Below, one piece after another: positions 36,712 to 45,415 of a stretch of DNA of 64,000 bases. Below the pieces are notes generated by a model that saw only the letters and a program-made list of their open reading frames with translations, had not been told where the DNA came from and did no database searches. The DNA comes from Lottiidibacillus patelloidae. GTDB taxonomy: Bacteria; Bacillota; Bacilli; Bacillales; SA5d-4. The position numbers and the translations under genes were made by a program. The stretch spans positions 648,106-712,105 of the forward strand of contig NZ_NPIA01000001.1 in assembly GCF_002262935.1 (NCBI RefSeq), in the 5' to 3' direction. The number at the start of each line of letters is the position of its first letter. Position 1 is the first letter of the stretch.

Positions 36712-36756
36712 AAAAGCTAACAATGGTGAGCTATGATCTGAGTTTGGACTCCAAAA
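36712..36756 (+). repeat. Worn cassette element at the end of train 1
   Basis: AAGCTAACAATGGTGAGCTATGATC; only AGCTAAC and the spacing agree. Confidence 0.35.
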
Positions 36757-36758
36757 GA

Positions 36759-36788
36759 GAGGGGCATATCCTTATATGGACGCCCCTC
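36759..36788 (-). terminator. Hairpin at the 3' end of the NIPSNAP-Nudix gene
   Basis: GAGGGGC (36759-36765) / GCCCCTC (36782-36788) enclosing the stop codon at 36772, with TTTT on the minus strand. Confidence 0.5.
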
Positions 36789-37569
36789 CAATTTCTTTCT
36801 TTGCTTCAAATCTACTTATTAGTTCATATGGGCGAACACGAAATGCTTCGTAAGGTAAATAATTTGGTTCCATTGCATCTAACGTTCTATTTCTGAAGTG
36901 TGGTCGTGTGATTAGTTCATTTACACGTTCTTTCGTCAAGTCAGTGAAGACTACTTCTGACGTTTCTCCTTCGGCAGTTCGTACTTGGCCTGATACATAT
37001 TGTCCTCTGAATACAATACATACTATTCCACTTGTAATGTTTTGATAAATTCCTGTTATTCCACTTAACTGAATCGTAATTCCTGTTTCTTCGAGAATTT
37101 CTCGATGAATTGCATCTTCTAACGTCTCACCTTCTTCAACTTGACCACCTGGCATTTCCATCGTATTTGCACGATGAATATTTTTGACGAGTAAAACTTC
37201 ACCAGCTGCATTCGTTATATAGCCACTAACTGAAACGATTTGTTTTGGTGGATGATAAGTTGCAGGAAATGCTGTTGATGATAAGAAATCTTGATTACTC
37301 TCTATGTAAAGCTCTCCAAGTTCCTTTCGCTTTTCCTTTGCAGCTTGGTGTAAATCACTTTTTCGAATCATACTCTCGATGTTTTCATAATGCTCTTTAC
37401 TACGGTATTCCCATATAGCGATAATTTCATCTTTATTTTCAGTTGTCCAACGTCCTACTAATTTTGCCCCATGTCTTAGTTGATTTGGATACAAATATGT
37501 ATGGAAAAAATCATTAAAGTCATCTAGTTTTTCCGGTCTTATTTTATATGTTTTTCTTCTGTAAATCAT
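36772..37569 (-). CDS. NIPSNAP-like domain fused to a Nudix hydrolase
   Basis: 265 aa. Residues 1-100 (MIYRRKTYKIRPEKLDDFNDFF... IAIWEYRSKEHYENIE) look like a NIPSNAP/antibiotic-monooxygenase-type ferredoxin fold; residues 112-250 are a Nudix domain with the box GGQVEEG-------REILEETGI. The fusion is unusual. It follows the DeoR regulator gene by 29 bases on the same strand and probably responds to it. Substrate unknown; a sugar- or nucleotide-linked diphosphate is likely. Confidence 0.82.
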   Translation of the reverse strand: MIYRRKTYKIRPEKLDDFNDFFHTYLYPNQLRHGAKLVGRWTTENKDEIIAIWEYRSKEHYENIESMIRKSDLHQAAKEKRKELGELYIESNQDFLSSTAFPATYHPPKQIVSVSGYITNAAGEVLLVKNIHRANTMEMPGGQVEEGETLEDAIHREILEETGITIQLSGITGIYQNITSGIVCIVFRGQYVSGQVRTAEGETSEVVFTDLTKERVNELITRPHFRNRTLDAMEPNYLPYEAFRVRPYELISRFEAKKEIGGASI

Positions 37570-37598
37570 TTTTACAAGCTCCTTACCAAGGGGATTTG

Positions 37599-38360
37599 TT
37601 AGTCGGCAACAATAACTTTTGCTCCGTGTGCCTCTAACATTTGAATATCTTCTTTTGTTGTTTCGTTGTCTGTAATAATGACATCTAGTTTTTCGAGAGG
37701 GAACATTACTGTAAACATATTTTGACCAATTTTCGTATGTTCTGCTAATGTGACAATTTTTTTCGCGTTACTGTAGACCGTTTTATGGAACAGTGCTACT
37801 TCTGGTGTTGCTGTGCTTAGCCCTTTTTCAGACAATCCACCTGCTGTTGCAAAACACAAATCAACAGTAAATTGGCGTGCGAACGCGTTTGCGAGTGCGT
37901 CTGTTATATTTCCTGAACCTTTCACTTTTCCACCGATTAAGTATGTTTCAATATGTTCAGCAGCGCGTAATTTATAAGCAATTTCTAGTGAGTTAGTGAT
38001 GACGGTATAGGAAATATTATTCGGTAAATAGTGAAGCATGGCATAATGAATGCTTGCCCCGCCAAGAAATACGGTGTCACCTTCTCCAATATAAGAGACT
38101 GCTTGTTTTGCTATTGCTTGTTGATATTCTGTTCCTTCTCCGTACCTTAAGGATGGCACTAGCGGTAATGCTTGTGCTTGTGTTAAAGGAATTGCACCAC
38201 CATGTGTTCGCTTTAGAAGTCCTTGATCTTCCATAATCGATAAATCTCTTCGAATGGAGTCAATGGACACTTGGAATTTTTCTGCTAAATCTTTTGCTAA
38301 AATACGTCCGTTTTTTTCTACTAATTTTAAAATTTCTTCACGTCTTTCTTCCGAGAACAT
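37599..38360 (-). CDS. DeoR-family transcriptional regulator
   Basis: 253 aa. N-terminal winged HTH (MFSEERREEILKLVEKNGRILAKDLAEKF, then SIDSIRRDLSIMEDQGLLKRTHGGA), then a sugar-phosphate-sensing isomerase-like domain with GDTVFLGGAS. Represses sugar or nucleoside catabolism genes in relatives. Likely autoregulated: its promoter carries repeated TTCATGTTTATTCA motifs. Confidence 0.93.
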   Translation of the reverse strand: MFSEERREEILKLVEKNGRILAKDLAEKFQVSIDSIRRDLSIMEDQGLLKRTHGGAIPLTQAQALPLVPSLRYGEGTEYQQAIAKQAVSYIGEGDTVFLGGASIHYAMLHYLPNNISYTVITNSLEIAYKLRAAEHIETYLIGGKVKGSGNITDALANAFARQFTVDLCFATAGGLSEKGLSTATPEVALFHKTVYSNAKKIVTLAEHTKIGQNMFTVMFPLEKLDVIITDNETTKEDIQMLEAHGAKVIVAD

Positions 38361-38405
38361 GTAAAATCACTCCAATTTTTATGAAAATCACCTGTTTCTG
38401 CATTT

Positions 38406-38435
38406 ATTATTTCATGTTTATTCACGTTTTGTCAA
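38406..38435 (-). promoter_or_regulatory. Sigma-A promoter of the deoR-nudix operon with operator-like repeat
   Basis: On the minus strand TTGACA, 18 bases, AATAAT. Between them lies the motif TTCATGTTTATTCACGT (plus strand 38411-38427), repeated as TTCATGTTTATTCATGT at 38517-38533, a likely DeoR binding pair. Confidence 0.6.
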
Positions 38436-38579
38436 CAAAATTATGCGTGTTTGTGCGTGTTTGTTGTTATTTTGTTCAATTTAGTTAATGTTTATCACTT
38501 CGCACCTCGATTTTATTCATGTTTATTCATGTCTTTGCACCTTTCAATTTCCTGTTCCCTAAATTTTCTTATTGTAATA

Positions 38580-38633
38580 CGAACGTATATTCGTGTAAAA
38601 TGATGAATATACTAAAATGCGAACACAAGTTCT
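38580..38633 (+). promoter_or_regulatory. Two LexA (DinR) boxes before the Y-family polymerase
   Basis: CGAACGTATATTCG (38580-38593) and CGAACACAAGTTCT (38620-38633) each match the Bacillus SOS box CGAAC-N4-GTTCG with one change or so; a TATACT -10 (38608-38613) lies between. Predicts DNA-damage induction. Confidence 0.75.
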
Positions 38634-38654
38634 TGTTTTGGAGAGTGATAGCAT

Positions 38655-39917
38655 TTGATTGATTATGAATCATTGCCGAAGAAAACCGTGTTTTGTATTG
38701 ATATGAAAAGCTTTTATGCGAGCTGCTCTGCAGTCATGCTCGGTCTTGATCCACTTACGTGTTATTTAGCTGTTGTTGGCGATACGGAGCGTCAAGGGAG
38801 TATCGTTTTAGCAGCATCGCCAAAACTTAAGCAAGATTTCGGTATTAAAACGGGTAACCGCCTTTTTGAAATACCGAATGACAAACGTATTCATATTGTG
38901 AATGCAAAAATGGGCTCATATTTAGAAGTATCCATGGGATTGACGAAACTTTTTCATCGCTATGTTCCGAAAGAATGTATTCATACGTATAGTGTCGATG
39001 AAAGTTTTTTGCAAGTGGATGGCACTGAAAAGTTATGGGGGTCTAGTTGGGCGTTAGCGGCACGGATTAAGCGAGAGATGCTGCAAGAGTTTGGCCTTCC
39101 TTGTGCAATTGGGATTGGCCCGAATATGCTTATTTCAAAGCTTTGCTTAGACCTTGAAGCTAAAAAGATTGGAATTGCGGAATGGAAATATGAAGATATA
39201 CCAAGCAAACTTTGGCCTGTTTCTCCCCTAAGTGAAATGTGGGGCATCGGTAAACGTTTAGAACTTACGCTCAAGCGGATGGGAATTGTGTCTGTTGGAC
39301 AACTGGCGCAAACGCCACTTGCTTTGCTCGAGAAAAAGTTTGGTGTCATGGGAAATCAATTGTATTATCATGCGCATGGTGTTGATTTATCAGATCTTGG
39401 TGCGCCATTAATGCAAGGGCAAATTAGTTTTGCCAAAGGGCAAATTCTACTTAGAGATTACGATGACCCAACGGAAGTAAAGCATGTCATTTTAGAAATG
39501 TGTGAGGAAGTTGGACGTAGAGCAAGAAAGGCTGGAAAAGCTGGCCGGACGATTAGCTTAGGAATTGGTTACAGCAAAGATGAATCTGGCGGTGGATTTA
39601 ATCGTTCGAAAACGATGGAGGAGCCGACGAATATTACAATGGACATTTATAAGACTTGTTTGCAGCTATTTCGTACATTTTACGAACATGGAAAAACCGT
39701 TCGGCAAATCTCCATTTCTTTATCGAATATTACGAGTGATGAAGAGATGCAACTTAATCTTTTTGATCCAGCACGCCCAAAACGCCAAAAACTAGGTTAT
39801 ACGATGGATGCTATTCGTGATAAATATGGATCAGATAAGTTATTGCGCGGTGTTTCGTATACAAAAGCAGGAACTGCTCGTCATCGCAGTAAACTTGTTG
39901 GGGGACATAAGGCGTAG
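38655..39917 (+). CDS. Y-family DNA polymerase, YqjW/UvrX type
   Basis: 420 aa translesion polymerase. VFCIDMKSFYASCSAV (first catalytic Asp), YSVDESFLQVDG (second acidic pair), then palm-fingers and a C-terminal little-finger domain; GIGKRLE-TLKRMGI is the HhH thumb. TTG start after GGAGAGTGAT. SOS boxes upstream and a YolD-like gene downstream reproduce the yqjW-yqjX arrangement. Contains QLNLF near residue 370, a beta-clamp-type motif. Confidence 0.93.
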   Translation: MIDYESLPKKTVFCIDMKSFYASCSAVMLGLDPLTCYLAVVGDTERQGSIVLAASPKLKQDFGIKTGNRLFEIPNDKRIHIVNAKMGSYLEVSMGLTKLFHRYVPKECIHTYSVDESFLQVDGTEKLWGSSWALAARIKREMLQEFGLPCAIGIGPNMLISKLCLDLEAKKIGIAEWKYEDIPSKLWPVSPLSEMWGIGKRLELTLKRMGIVSVGQLAQTPLALLEKKFGVMGNQLYYHAHGVDLSDLGAPLMQGQISFAKGQILLRDYDDPTEVKHVILEMCEEVGRRARKAGKAGRTISLGIGYSKDESGGGFNRSKTMEEPTNITMDIYKTCLQLFRTFYEHGKTVRQISISLSNITSDEEMQLNLFDPARPKRQKLGYTMDAIRDKYGSDKLLRGVSYTKAGTARHRSKLVGGHKA

Positions 39918-39931
39918 AGGAGAGAGGATAA

Positions 39932-40261
39932 ATGATACGCGACCGTGGAAAAATTAAGTGGACATCACTTATGCTGCCAGAGCATGTGAAAATGCTCCGT
40001 GAATGGGCAGAAGAAGATCGATATAAAGCAAAGCCGCAATTAGACGAACAACAGCTTGAAGAGTTGAATGAAACGATCTGTTATGCAATGGAAGCTGGGG
40101 ATGAACTAGCAATCACCTCCTACATTAATAACGATTACGAAGTGTTAGTTGGGCGGATTCATTACTATGATGACTTCGAAAAAAAATTACGCTTAATCGA
40201 TGCATTTAATGATGTTCACCACATTTCAGTAAAAAATATTATAGATGCTAGGAAAGCATAG
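39932..40261 (+). CDS. YolD-like family protein
   Basis: 109 aa, no membrane segments. RDRGKIKWTSLMLPEHVKMLREW at the N-terminus is the YolD signature. YolD-like proteins accompany UvrX-type polymerases and resemble UmuD-like partners functionally, though the mechanism is unknown. 14 bases after the polymerase, shared SOS control, terminator downstream. Confidence 0.9.
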   Translation: MIRDRGKIKWTSLMLPEHVKMLREWAEEDRYKAKPQLDEQQLEELNETICYAMEAGDELAITSYINNDYEVLVGRIHYYDDFEKKLRLIDAFNDVHHISVKNIIDARKA

Positions 40262-40263
40262 AA

Positions 40264-40298
40264 AACCCGAAATCAAAGGAGATTTCGGGTTATTTTTT
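40264..40298. terminator. Bidirectional terminator
   Basis: AACCCGAAATC (40264-40274) / GATTTCGGGTT (40281-40291), then ATTTTTT; convergent genes. Confidence 0.9.
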
Positions 40299-40670
40299 CA
40301 CGTGATTTGAAATGAAAGTGAGAATTACTAAACAAAGAGATGCAGTGGCTGTTAAGTATACACCTAGTAAATAAGTGAAATTTTGACCGTGCAAAAAGTA
40401 AGCAACGAGAAAAAACGATAAAGGGTATACGCCAGAAACAAAAAGTAACCATTTAGAGAGCTGGTTACGTGATCCTTGATACAAAACAAGAAATCCTAAA
40501 ATAGGAATAATGTAAAAAGCTATTGTAAAAAGTCTCGAATATTCACCAGAAAGGTTTGCTACTTGTACACCACTTAAGCTCCATAAGTCTAACACTTTAA
40601 TCCAAGGGATAAAAAAGAATGAAATAAGTCCTACTGCACACCAGCTTTCTACTGTTTTAAAAAAGTTCAT
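40290..40670 (-). CDS. Four-TM membrane protein, unknown
   Basis: 126 aa with hydrophobic segments at about residues 10-26, 47-64, 72-90 and 99-120. No conserved catalytic motif noticed. Start ATG 40670. Alone between two terminators and a divergent gene. Confidence 0.65.
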   Translation of the reverse strand: MNFFKTVESWCAVGLISFFFIPWIKVLDLWSLSGVQVANLSGEYSRLFTIAFYIIPILGFLVLYQGSRNQLSKWLLFVSGVYPLSFFLVAYFLHGQNFTYLLGVYLTATASLCLVILTFISNHVKK

Positions 40671-40814
40671 GTAACCACCCTAACGACATATTATCAATAA
40701 ATTCGTTGCCCGGTATTGTATAAATAAAGTGTAATAGAAGGTTTGTCTATATGCAACTTTTTCCAAATATATTAAACTAGTAATAGAGACATAAAGCAGG
40801 AAGGAAGAATTAGT

Positions 40815-41621
40815 ATGGGAGAAAAACAAGCAGTTGAAAAACAACACATTAATACAATAGAAAGCATCGCAGCTGATTTACAAAAGTTAGGTGTGAAACA
40901 AGGAATGAATGTCATTGTTCATTCTTCACTAAGCTCGCTCGGCTGGGTATGCGGTGGACCGGTGGCTGTTATTGAAGCGCTAATGAAAGTGGTAACAGAA
41001 GAGGGAATGATTGTTATGCCAAGCCAATCTGCCCACCTTTCAGATCCAGCAAATTGGATGGCTCCTCCAGTGCCAGAAGAATGGTGGGAAACAATTCGTG
41101 AAACAATGCCAGCATATGATTCGAAAACAACTCCAACAAGGGGACTAGGGGCTGTGCCAGAGCTATTTCGTACATATCGAAATGTAATGAGGAGTGAGCA
41201 TCCAGCCTTATCATTTGCAGGATGGGGAAAAGGGAAAGAAGCCATTCTTCATCCACATCCATTAAATGATGGTTTAGGTGAAGATTCACCATTAGGTAGA
41301 ATGGTAGAAAATAATTTTTATATTTTGCTAATAGGTGTTGGTCATGATAGTAACACGTCAATGCATTTAGCAGAACACGCGGATCCGACGATAAAAGAGC
41401 AAATCCAATATGCACCAATAATAGAAAATGGAAAGCGCGTCTGGAAGAAATATAAAGAAATTGCTTATGATGATGAAAAATTCCCGGCAATCGGCGAGCA
41501 ATACGAAAAGATTGGTCGAGTGAACAATGGGAAAATAGGGTTAGCTGAGGCAAAACTATTCCCACAAAAAGAAGCGGTGGAGTTTGCGAAGAAATGGATG
41601 ATAGAAAATGCCTCAAATTAA
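40815..41621 (+). CDS. Aminoglycoside N(3)-acetyltransferase family protein, YokD-like
   Basis: 268-aa AAC(3)-fold protein: VIVHSSLSSLGWVCGGP-AVI near residue 36, MPSQSAH, RGLGAVPELFR and RSEHPALSFAGWG, GVGHDSNTSMHLAEH. AAC(3) enzymes acetylate the 3-amino group of 2-deoxystreptamine drugs, but chromosomal YokD-like members of bacilli have unproven substrates. RBS AGGAAGGA. Confidence 0.9.
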   Translation: MGEKQAVEKQHINTIESIAADLQKLGVKQGMNVIVHSSLSSLGWVCGGPVAVIEALMKVVTEEGMIVMPSQSAHLSDPANWMAPPVPEEWWETIRETMPAYDSKTTPTRGLGAVPELFRTYRNVMRSEHPALSFAGWGKGKEAILHPHPLNDGLGEDSPLGRMVENNFYILLIGVGHDSNTSMHLAEHADPTIKEQIQYAPIIENGKRVWKKYKEIAYDDEKFPAIGEQYEKIGRVNNGKIGLAEAKLFPQKEAVEFAKKWMIENASN

Positions 41622-41699
41622 GATGAAGAAGACAGTGAAATGTAAACTAGGTAAGCAACACGAAATAGTTGACTAGACAACTGTAAAGGAGGTATTGTG

Positions 41700-42149
41700 G
41701 TGAACCAATACAAATACATAATAATGCAGTATATTCCTACACACGCTGAACAAACGGTGGAAATGTGGCGAAATAGTAAGGAGCGTGCAATTGGTCAAAA
41801 AGAAATTCATAGCATTGAAAATCATATCAATTTTTTAAATCATATCTTATTTGAACAATATCAAATAGAGTTAGCGTTAATCGATGAGAAAGTAGTTGGG
41901 ATGATTGCTTATAATGAAAAAGAGATAAGTCAACTTTATATTCATGTTGATTATCAACGAATCGGGATAGGACAAGCATTGCTTGATAGGGCAAAAGAAA
42001 AATCAAGTGGTAGGTTAACTCTATATACATTTGAAGTAAATAGAAGTGCACAACAGTTTTATGAAAAGAATGGATTTCAAGTCATTGGTAGAGGACATGA
42101 AAATGAAGAGAATTTGCCAGATATTCAATACGAATGGATATCTCCGTAA
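41700..42149 (+). CDS. GNAT-family N-acetyltransferase
   Basis: 149 aa. GTG 41700 is preferred to GTG 41697 for its seven-base spacing from AAAGGAGG. IHVDYQRIGIGQALLDRAKE is the acetyl-CoA loop, VNRSAQQFYEKNGF motif B. Substrate unknown. Confidence 0.88.
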   Translation: MNQYKYIIMQYIPTHAEQTVEMWRNSKERAIGQKEIHSIENHINFLNHILFEQYQIELALIDEKVVGMIAYNEKEISQLYIHVDYQRIGIGQALLDRAKEKSSGRLTLYTFEVNRSAQQFYEKNGFQVIGRGHENEENLPDIQYEWISP

Positions 42150-42224
42150 ACATTGTAAACGATCACTATATATGAAAAACTAAAGAAAGTAAGCGTATTA
42201 AACCTAGAAGTTGTCTTAGTAATA

Positions 42225-42266
42225 AAAAAGGGATGTAAATTCAACTATGAATTTACATCCCTTTTT
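42225..42266. terminator. Strong bidirectional terminator
   Basis: Perfect 18-pair stem (42225-42242 with 42249-42266) between convergent genes. Confidence 0.93.
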
Positions 42267-42275
42267 ATTTGTGTT

Positions 42276-45200
42276 TTAACTTTGCTCTGGACTACTTAAT
42301 TCCAGCTCACGCTTTATTTGTTTTCGGTAAAACAGTTCATATAACACAGGTACAATGATTAACGTTAACAACGTCGAAGTAGTTAGACCACCGATAACGA
42401 CAACTGCTAAACCTTTGGAAATTAATGTACCTTCAGATGTCGTAAATGCAAGTGGTAAAAGTGCAGCGATCGTAGCTAAAGCCGTCATTAAGATTGGACG
42501 TAATCGAGTTTGACCAGCCTCAATAACTGCTTCACGCACTTTCATGCCTTTTTCATAACGATTTTGCCCAATTCGATCGACGAGTACAATTGCGTTTGTC
42601 GTTACGATACCAATTAACATTAATACACCAATCATTGCGCTAACCGATAGTGGTTCATCAACTGCTAATAGCCCTAAGATTGCACCTATTGGTACAAAAA
42701 TCAGCGAAGATAAAATAATAAATGGTATACGTGCTTGCCCAAATGTAATAAGCATTGTTAAGTAAACGAGACCGATTGCAACGATCATCGCTAATCCTAA
42801 ATCAGCAAATGTTTTCATCGTTTCATCGCCGCCACTTCCTGCTTCAAGTGAGACGTTAGCTGGAATTTTGCCTTCACCTACTAAAGCTTTAACCCCATCT
42901 ACTACTTCACTTGATACAGCAACAAGGCTATTTCCATATACTTGTGCAGAAACGCGTGCAAAGATTTTTCCATCAAGCTTTTGGATAGCGGATACGTTTT
43001 CAACTTCTTTAACAGAAGCAAAATCTTTTAAGGCAATTGGGCCATTACTACTGAATATAGTCATGTTTTCTAGCTCAGTTGCACTAGAAGGTCCTTGATC
43101 ATAGGCAATGCGAACGTAACGCTCTGTTCCGGATAGTGTTAGGTCACCAACAGAAACAGGTTTCGTTTGTTCGGCAATCATGCCTAGTACCATGTAGCCT
43201 GAAACACCGTATGCAGAGGCTTTTTTAGGATCAATTTCTACTAATACTTGCTTTTGCTTATCTTGCATATTATTGGTTACATATTTTAACGATTCGTGCT
43301 CATTCATATATGCTTCCACAGCAGTGGCAGCTTCTTGTAATGCGTCAAGGTCAGTTGAATATAGATCGATATCAACGTTATTACTTGAAGGTGGACCACC
43401 GGATTGTAACTCAGTTAAGCTAATGACAGAATTCTTATCGAAAGCAAATATGATTTTTTGGAATTCTTCTTCTAACACTTTAATTTCCTTATCAATATCT
43501 GCGCTATCCGTCAAGTTAATAAAGTAGCTAGCGACGTTTTTACGAGATATTCCAGTTGAATAATCACGACTACCCACACCTGTTGTTACATCTTGAATGG
43601 TATCTTCGCGATTCGCAAGTAATGTCTCAATTTTTAAAGATATCTCGTTAGTTTTCTCTAATGATGTTGCAGCAGGTAATTCAATTTTTGCAACAATAGT
43701 TTTTTGTTTTTCATTTGGTAAAAATGTTGCATCGAGTGTTGTTGCAATACCAATTGAGCCTGCTAACAGGACCAATGAAATTGTAATAACTAATGCTTTC
43801 ATATTTAATGCCTTTTTCATAATGCTAGTATAAATGTTTTGTAGTTTCTTATTTTCACTTTCATCTGGAACAACAGTTTTGAAAGAACTGTTTGCTAGGA
43901 TAGGCACTAAAGTAATTGATACTAAAAGTGACATAAATAGTGCGACAATGATTGTTAAAGCAAATGGCATAAAGAATTCACCAGTAATACCACCGACAAG
44001 CCCTAGCGGTAAGAATACAACAATTGTTGTTAATGTCGATGAAGTAATTGCTTTTAAGATCTCTTTAGTAGAGTCGACAATTAATTCAATGCGGTCTTCT
44101 TCACCAGTGCTCTTGCGAATTCGTCTAAAGATATTCTCAATAACAACAATACTGTCATCAACAACACGACCTACAGCTACAGCCATACCACCAAGTGTCA
44201 TGATATTTAGCGTAATGCCTAATTGCGCTAAGAAAATAGACGATGCAAGTAATGATAATGGTATCGATAGAATTGCAATAAACGTCGCACGGAAGTTTCT
44301 TAAGAATAATAGAACTGCTAAGGAAGCGAATAGAGCTCCGAATAACCCCTCTTTAATTAACGTATTAACTGACTTCTTAATTCCTGTTGCTTGGTCAAAG
44401 CCAATGGAATAATCAAGTTCACTACTATAGCTTTCTAAAATTTCAATAACTGAGTCAGATACTTCGACCGTATTAGCATCTTGCTTTTTTGTAACAACGA
44501 TTTGCACTGTATCTTGCATGTTATAGCGAGTATAAGCAACTTTTTCTGTAACTGGTGAAACAGTTGCAATTTCGCTTAATGCAATCGAACCTCTAGCGGT
44601 AGTAAATGTCATTTCCTTCAATTGTTCAATTGTTTCAATCTTTTGTTCGACACGAACAGGAACTTGCACCGCATTGTCTTCGAGAGAACCGGCAGGGAAC
44701 GATAAAAACATGCCGTTAATTGCTTCTTTAATTTTTGTTAACGATATTCCATATTGTGTTGCCTTTTTCCGATCAACTGTAATTTGTAATAACTCTTCTT
44801 TTGTGCCACCAACTGTGACGTTATTGAGGCCATTTATCTTTTTTAACTTTGGTAATATTTCTGATTCATATAGTACATTTACATCAGTATCTCCTTTAGG
44901 GAAAAGAGAGATATTATAGATAGGAAAGGCACCGAATGAGAATTGATTAATTGTTACTGCAGTACTTTCAGGAAGATTTGCATTTTCAATAAGACGTCTA
45001 GCTTCCTCTTCCATTTCATCCATATTCGTATCAAAAGGAAATTGTAAATTAAAGATTGCGATACTTTCATAGGAAGTACTAGTAATCGTATCGACATTTT
45101 GTAGTCCTTTTAATTGCTCTTCCACAGGAGTTGTCACTTGTTCATTTACATCTTGTGGCGAAGCGCCAGGGTAAACGACTTGAACTGATAATTGCGGAAA

Positions 45201-45326
45201 AGTAATATCAGGCAGTAAATCTACTTTTAGTGAACTAAACGAATATAGTCCACCTAAAACAAATAAAAATGATAAAATAATAATAGCAACTGGGTTCTTC
45301 AAACTAAATTTAGTGGCTGATTTCAT
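42276..45326 (-). CDS. RND-family efflux transporter, SwrC-like
   Basis: 1016 aa from the second ATG, which has GAAGGGAC upstream; ATG 45344 lacks an RBS. Twelve membrane helices in the RND pattern (one, large extracellular loop, five, repeated): FSLKNPVAIIILS at the start, VAVGRVVDDSIVVIENIFR with the proton-relay acids in TM4, and PASVQVVYPG-like porter loops. B. subtilis SwrC exports surfactin and lipophilic compounds. Divergent PadR-type gene and operator suggest drug- or surfactant-inducible control. Confidence 0.92.
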   Translation of the reverse strand: MKSATKFSLKNPVAIIILSFLFVLGGLYSFSSLKVDLLPDITFPQLSVQVVYPGASPQDVNEQVTTPVEEQLKGLQNVDTITSTSYESIAIFNLQFPFDTNMDEMEEEARRLIENANLPESTAVTINQFSFGAFPIYNISLFPKGDTDVNVLYESEILPKLKKINGLNNVTVGGTKEELLQITVDRKKATQYGISLTKIKEAINGMFLSFPAGSLEDNAVQVPVRVEQKIETIEQLKEMTFTTARGSIALSEIATVSPVTEKVAYTRYNMQDTVQIVVTKKQDANTVEVSDSVIEILESYSSELDYSIGFDQATGIKKSVNTLIKEGLFGALFASLAVLLFLRNFRATFIAILSIPLSLLASSIFLAQLGITLNIMTLGGMAVAVGRVVDDSIVVIENIFRRIRKSTGEEDRIELIVDSTKEILKAITSSTLTTIVVFLPLGLVGGITGEFFMPFALTIIVALFMSLLVSITLVPILANSSFKTVVPDESENKKLQNIYTSIMKKALNMKALVITISLVLLAGSIGIATTLDATFLPNEKQKTIVAKIELPAATSLEKTNEISLKIETLLANREDTIQDVTTGVGSRDYSTGISRKNVASYFINLTDSADIDKEIKVLEEEFQKIIFAFDKNSVISLTELQSGGPPSSNNVDIDLYSTDLDALQEAATAVEAYMNEHESLKYVTNNMQDKQKQVLVEIDPKKASAYGVSGYMVLGMIAEQTKPVSVGDLTLSGTERYVRIAYDQGPSSATELENMTIFSSNGPIALKDFASVKEVENVSAIQKLDGKIFARVSAQVYGNSLVAVSSEVVDGVKALVGEGKIPANVSLEAGSGGDETMKTFADLGLAMIVAIGLVYLTMLITFGQARIPFIILSSLIFVPIGAILGLLAVDEPLSVSAMIGVLMLIGIVTTNAIVLVDRIGQNRYEKGMKVREAVIEAGQTRLRPILMTALATIAALLPLAFTTSEGTLISKGLAVVVIGGLTTSTLLTLIIVPVLYELFYRKQIKRELELSSPEQS

Positions 45327-45351
45327 CGATTTCTGTCCCTTCATGTCTTAT

Positions 45352-45413
45352 TATGTGCAAATGCACATATGAGCTTATACATGTAGTATAGTCATAAAAA
45401 ACGTATACTGCAA
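45352..45413 (-). promoter_or_regulatory. RND promoter and PadR-type operators
   Basis: Minus strand: TTGCAG (45413-45408), 17 bases, TATACT (45390-45385). Just downstream are TATGTGC-AAAT-GCACATA (45352-45369), containing ATGT-N8-ACAT, the PadR-type spacing, and the palindrome TACATGTA around 45378-45385 that overlaps the -10. Confidence 0.65.
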
Positions 45414-45415
45414 TA

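Larger units (their letters stand above)
27470..36756 (+). other. First cassette-like gene train
   Basis: About 16 small genes, nearly all on the plus strand, separated by at least ten complete, half or worn copies of one intergenic element (see repeat entries). Gene functions are unrelated to each other and to the flanking yqj-like genes. The train starts with a leader that is repeated at the start of the second train and ends before the NIPSNAP-Nudix gene. The 311-base gap 27276-27586 holds the terminator, leader and first element. Confidence 0.7.

Noticed and set aside
27470..36756. CRISPR array
   Set aside because: The repeated elements are 30-110 bases, variable, separated by whole genes of 0.2-0.9 kb, and there are no cas genes.
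41014..41616. 200-codon minus-strand frame
   Set aside because: Antisense to the AAC(3) gene, rich in His/Leu/Phe as expected for a shadow frame, and without an RBS.
42868..44919. Several plus-strand open frames of 76-192 codons
   Set aside because: They lie wholly antisense to the RND transporter gene, have no ribosome sites and no recognisable domains; they are shadows of its codon pattern.
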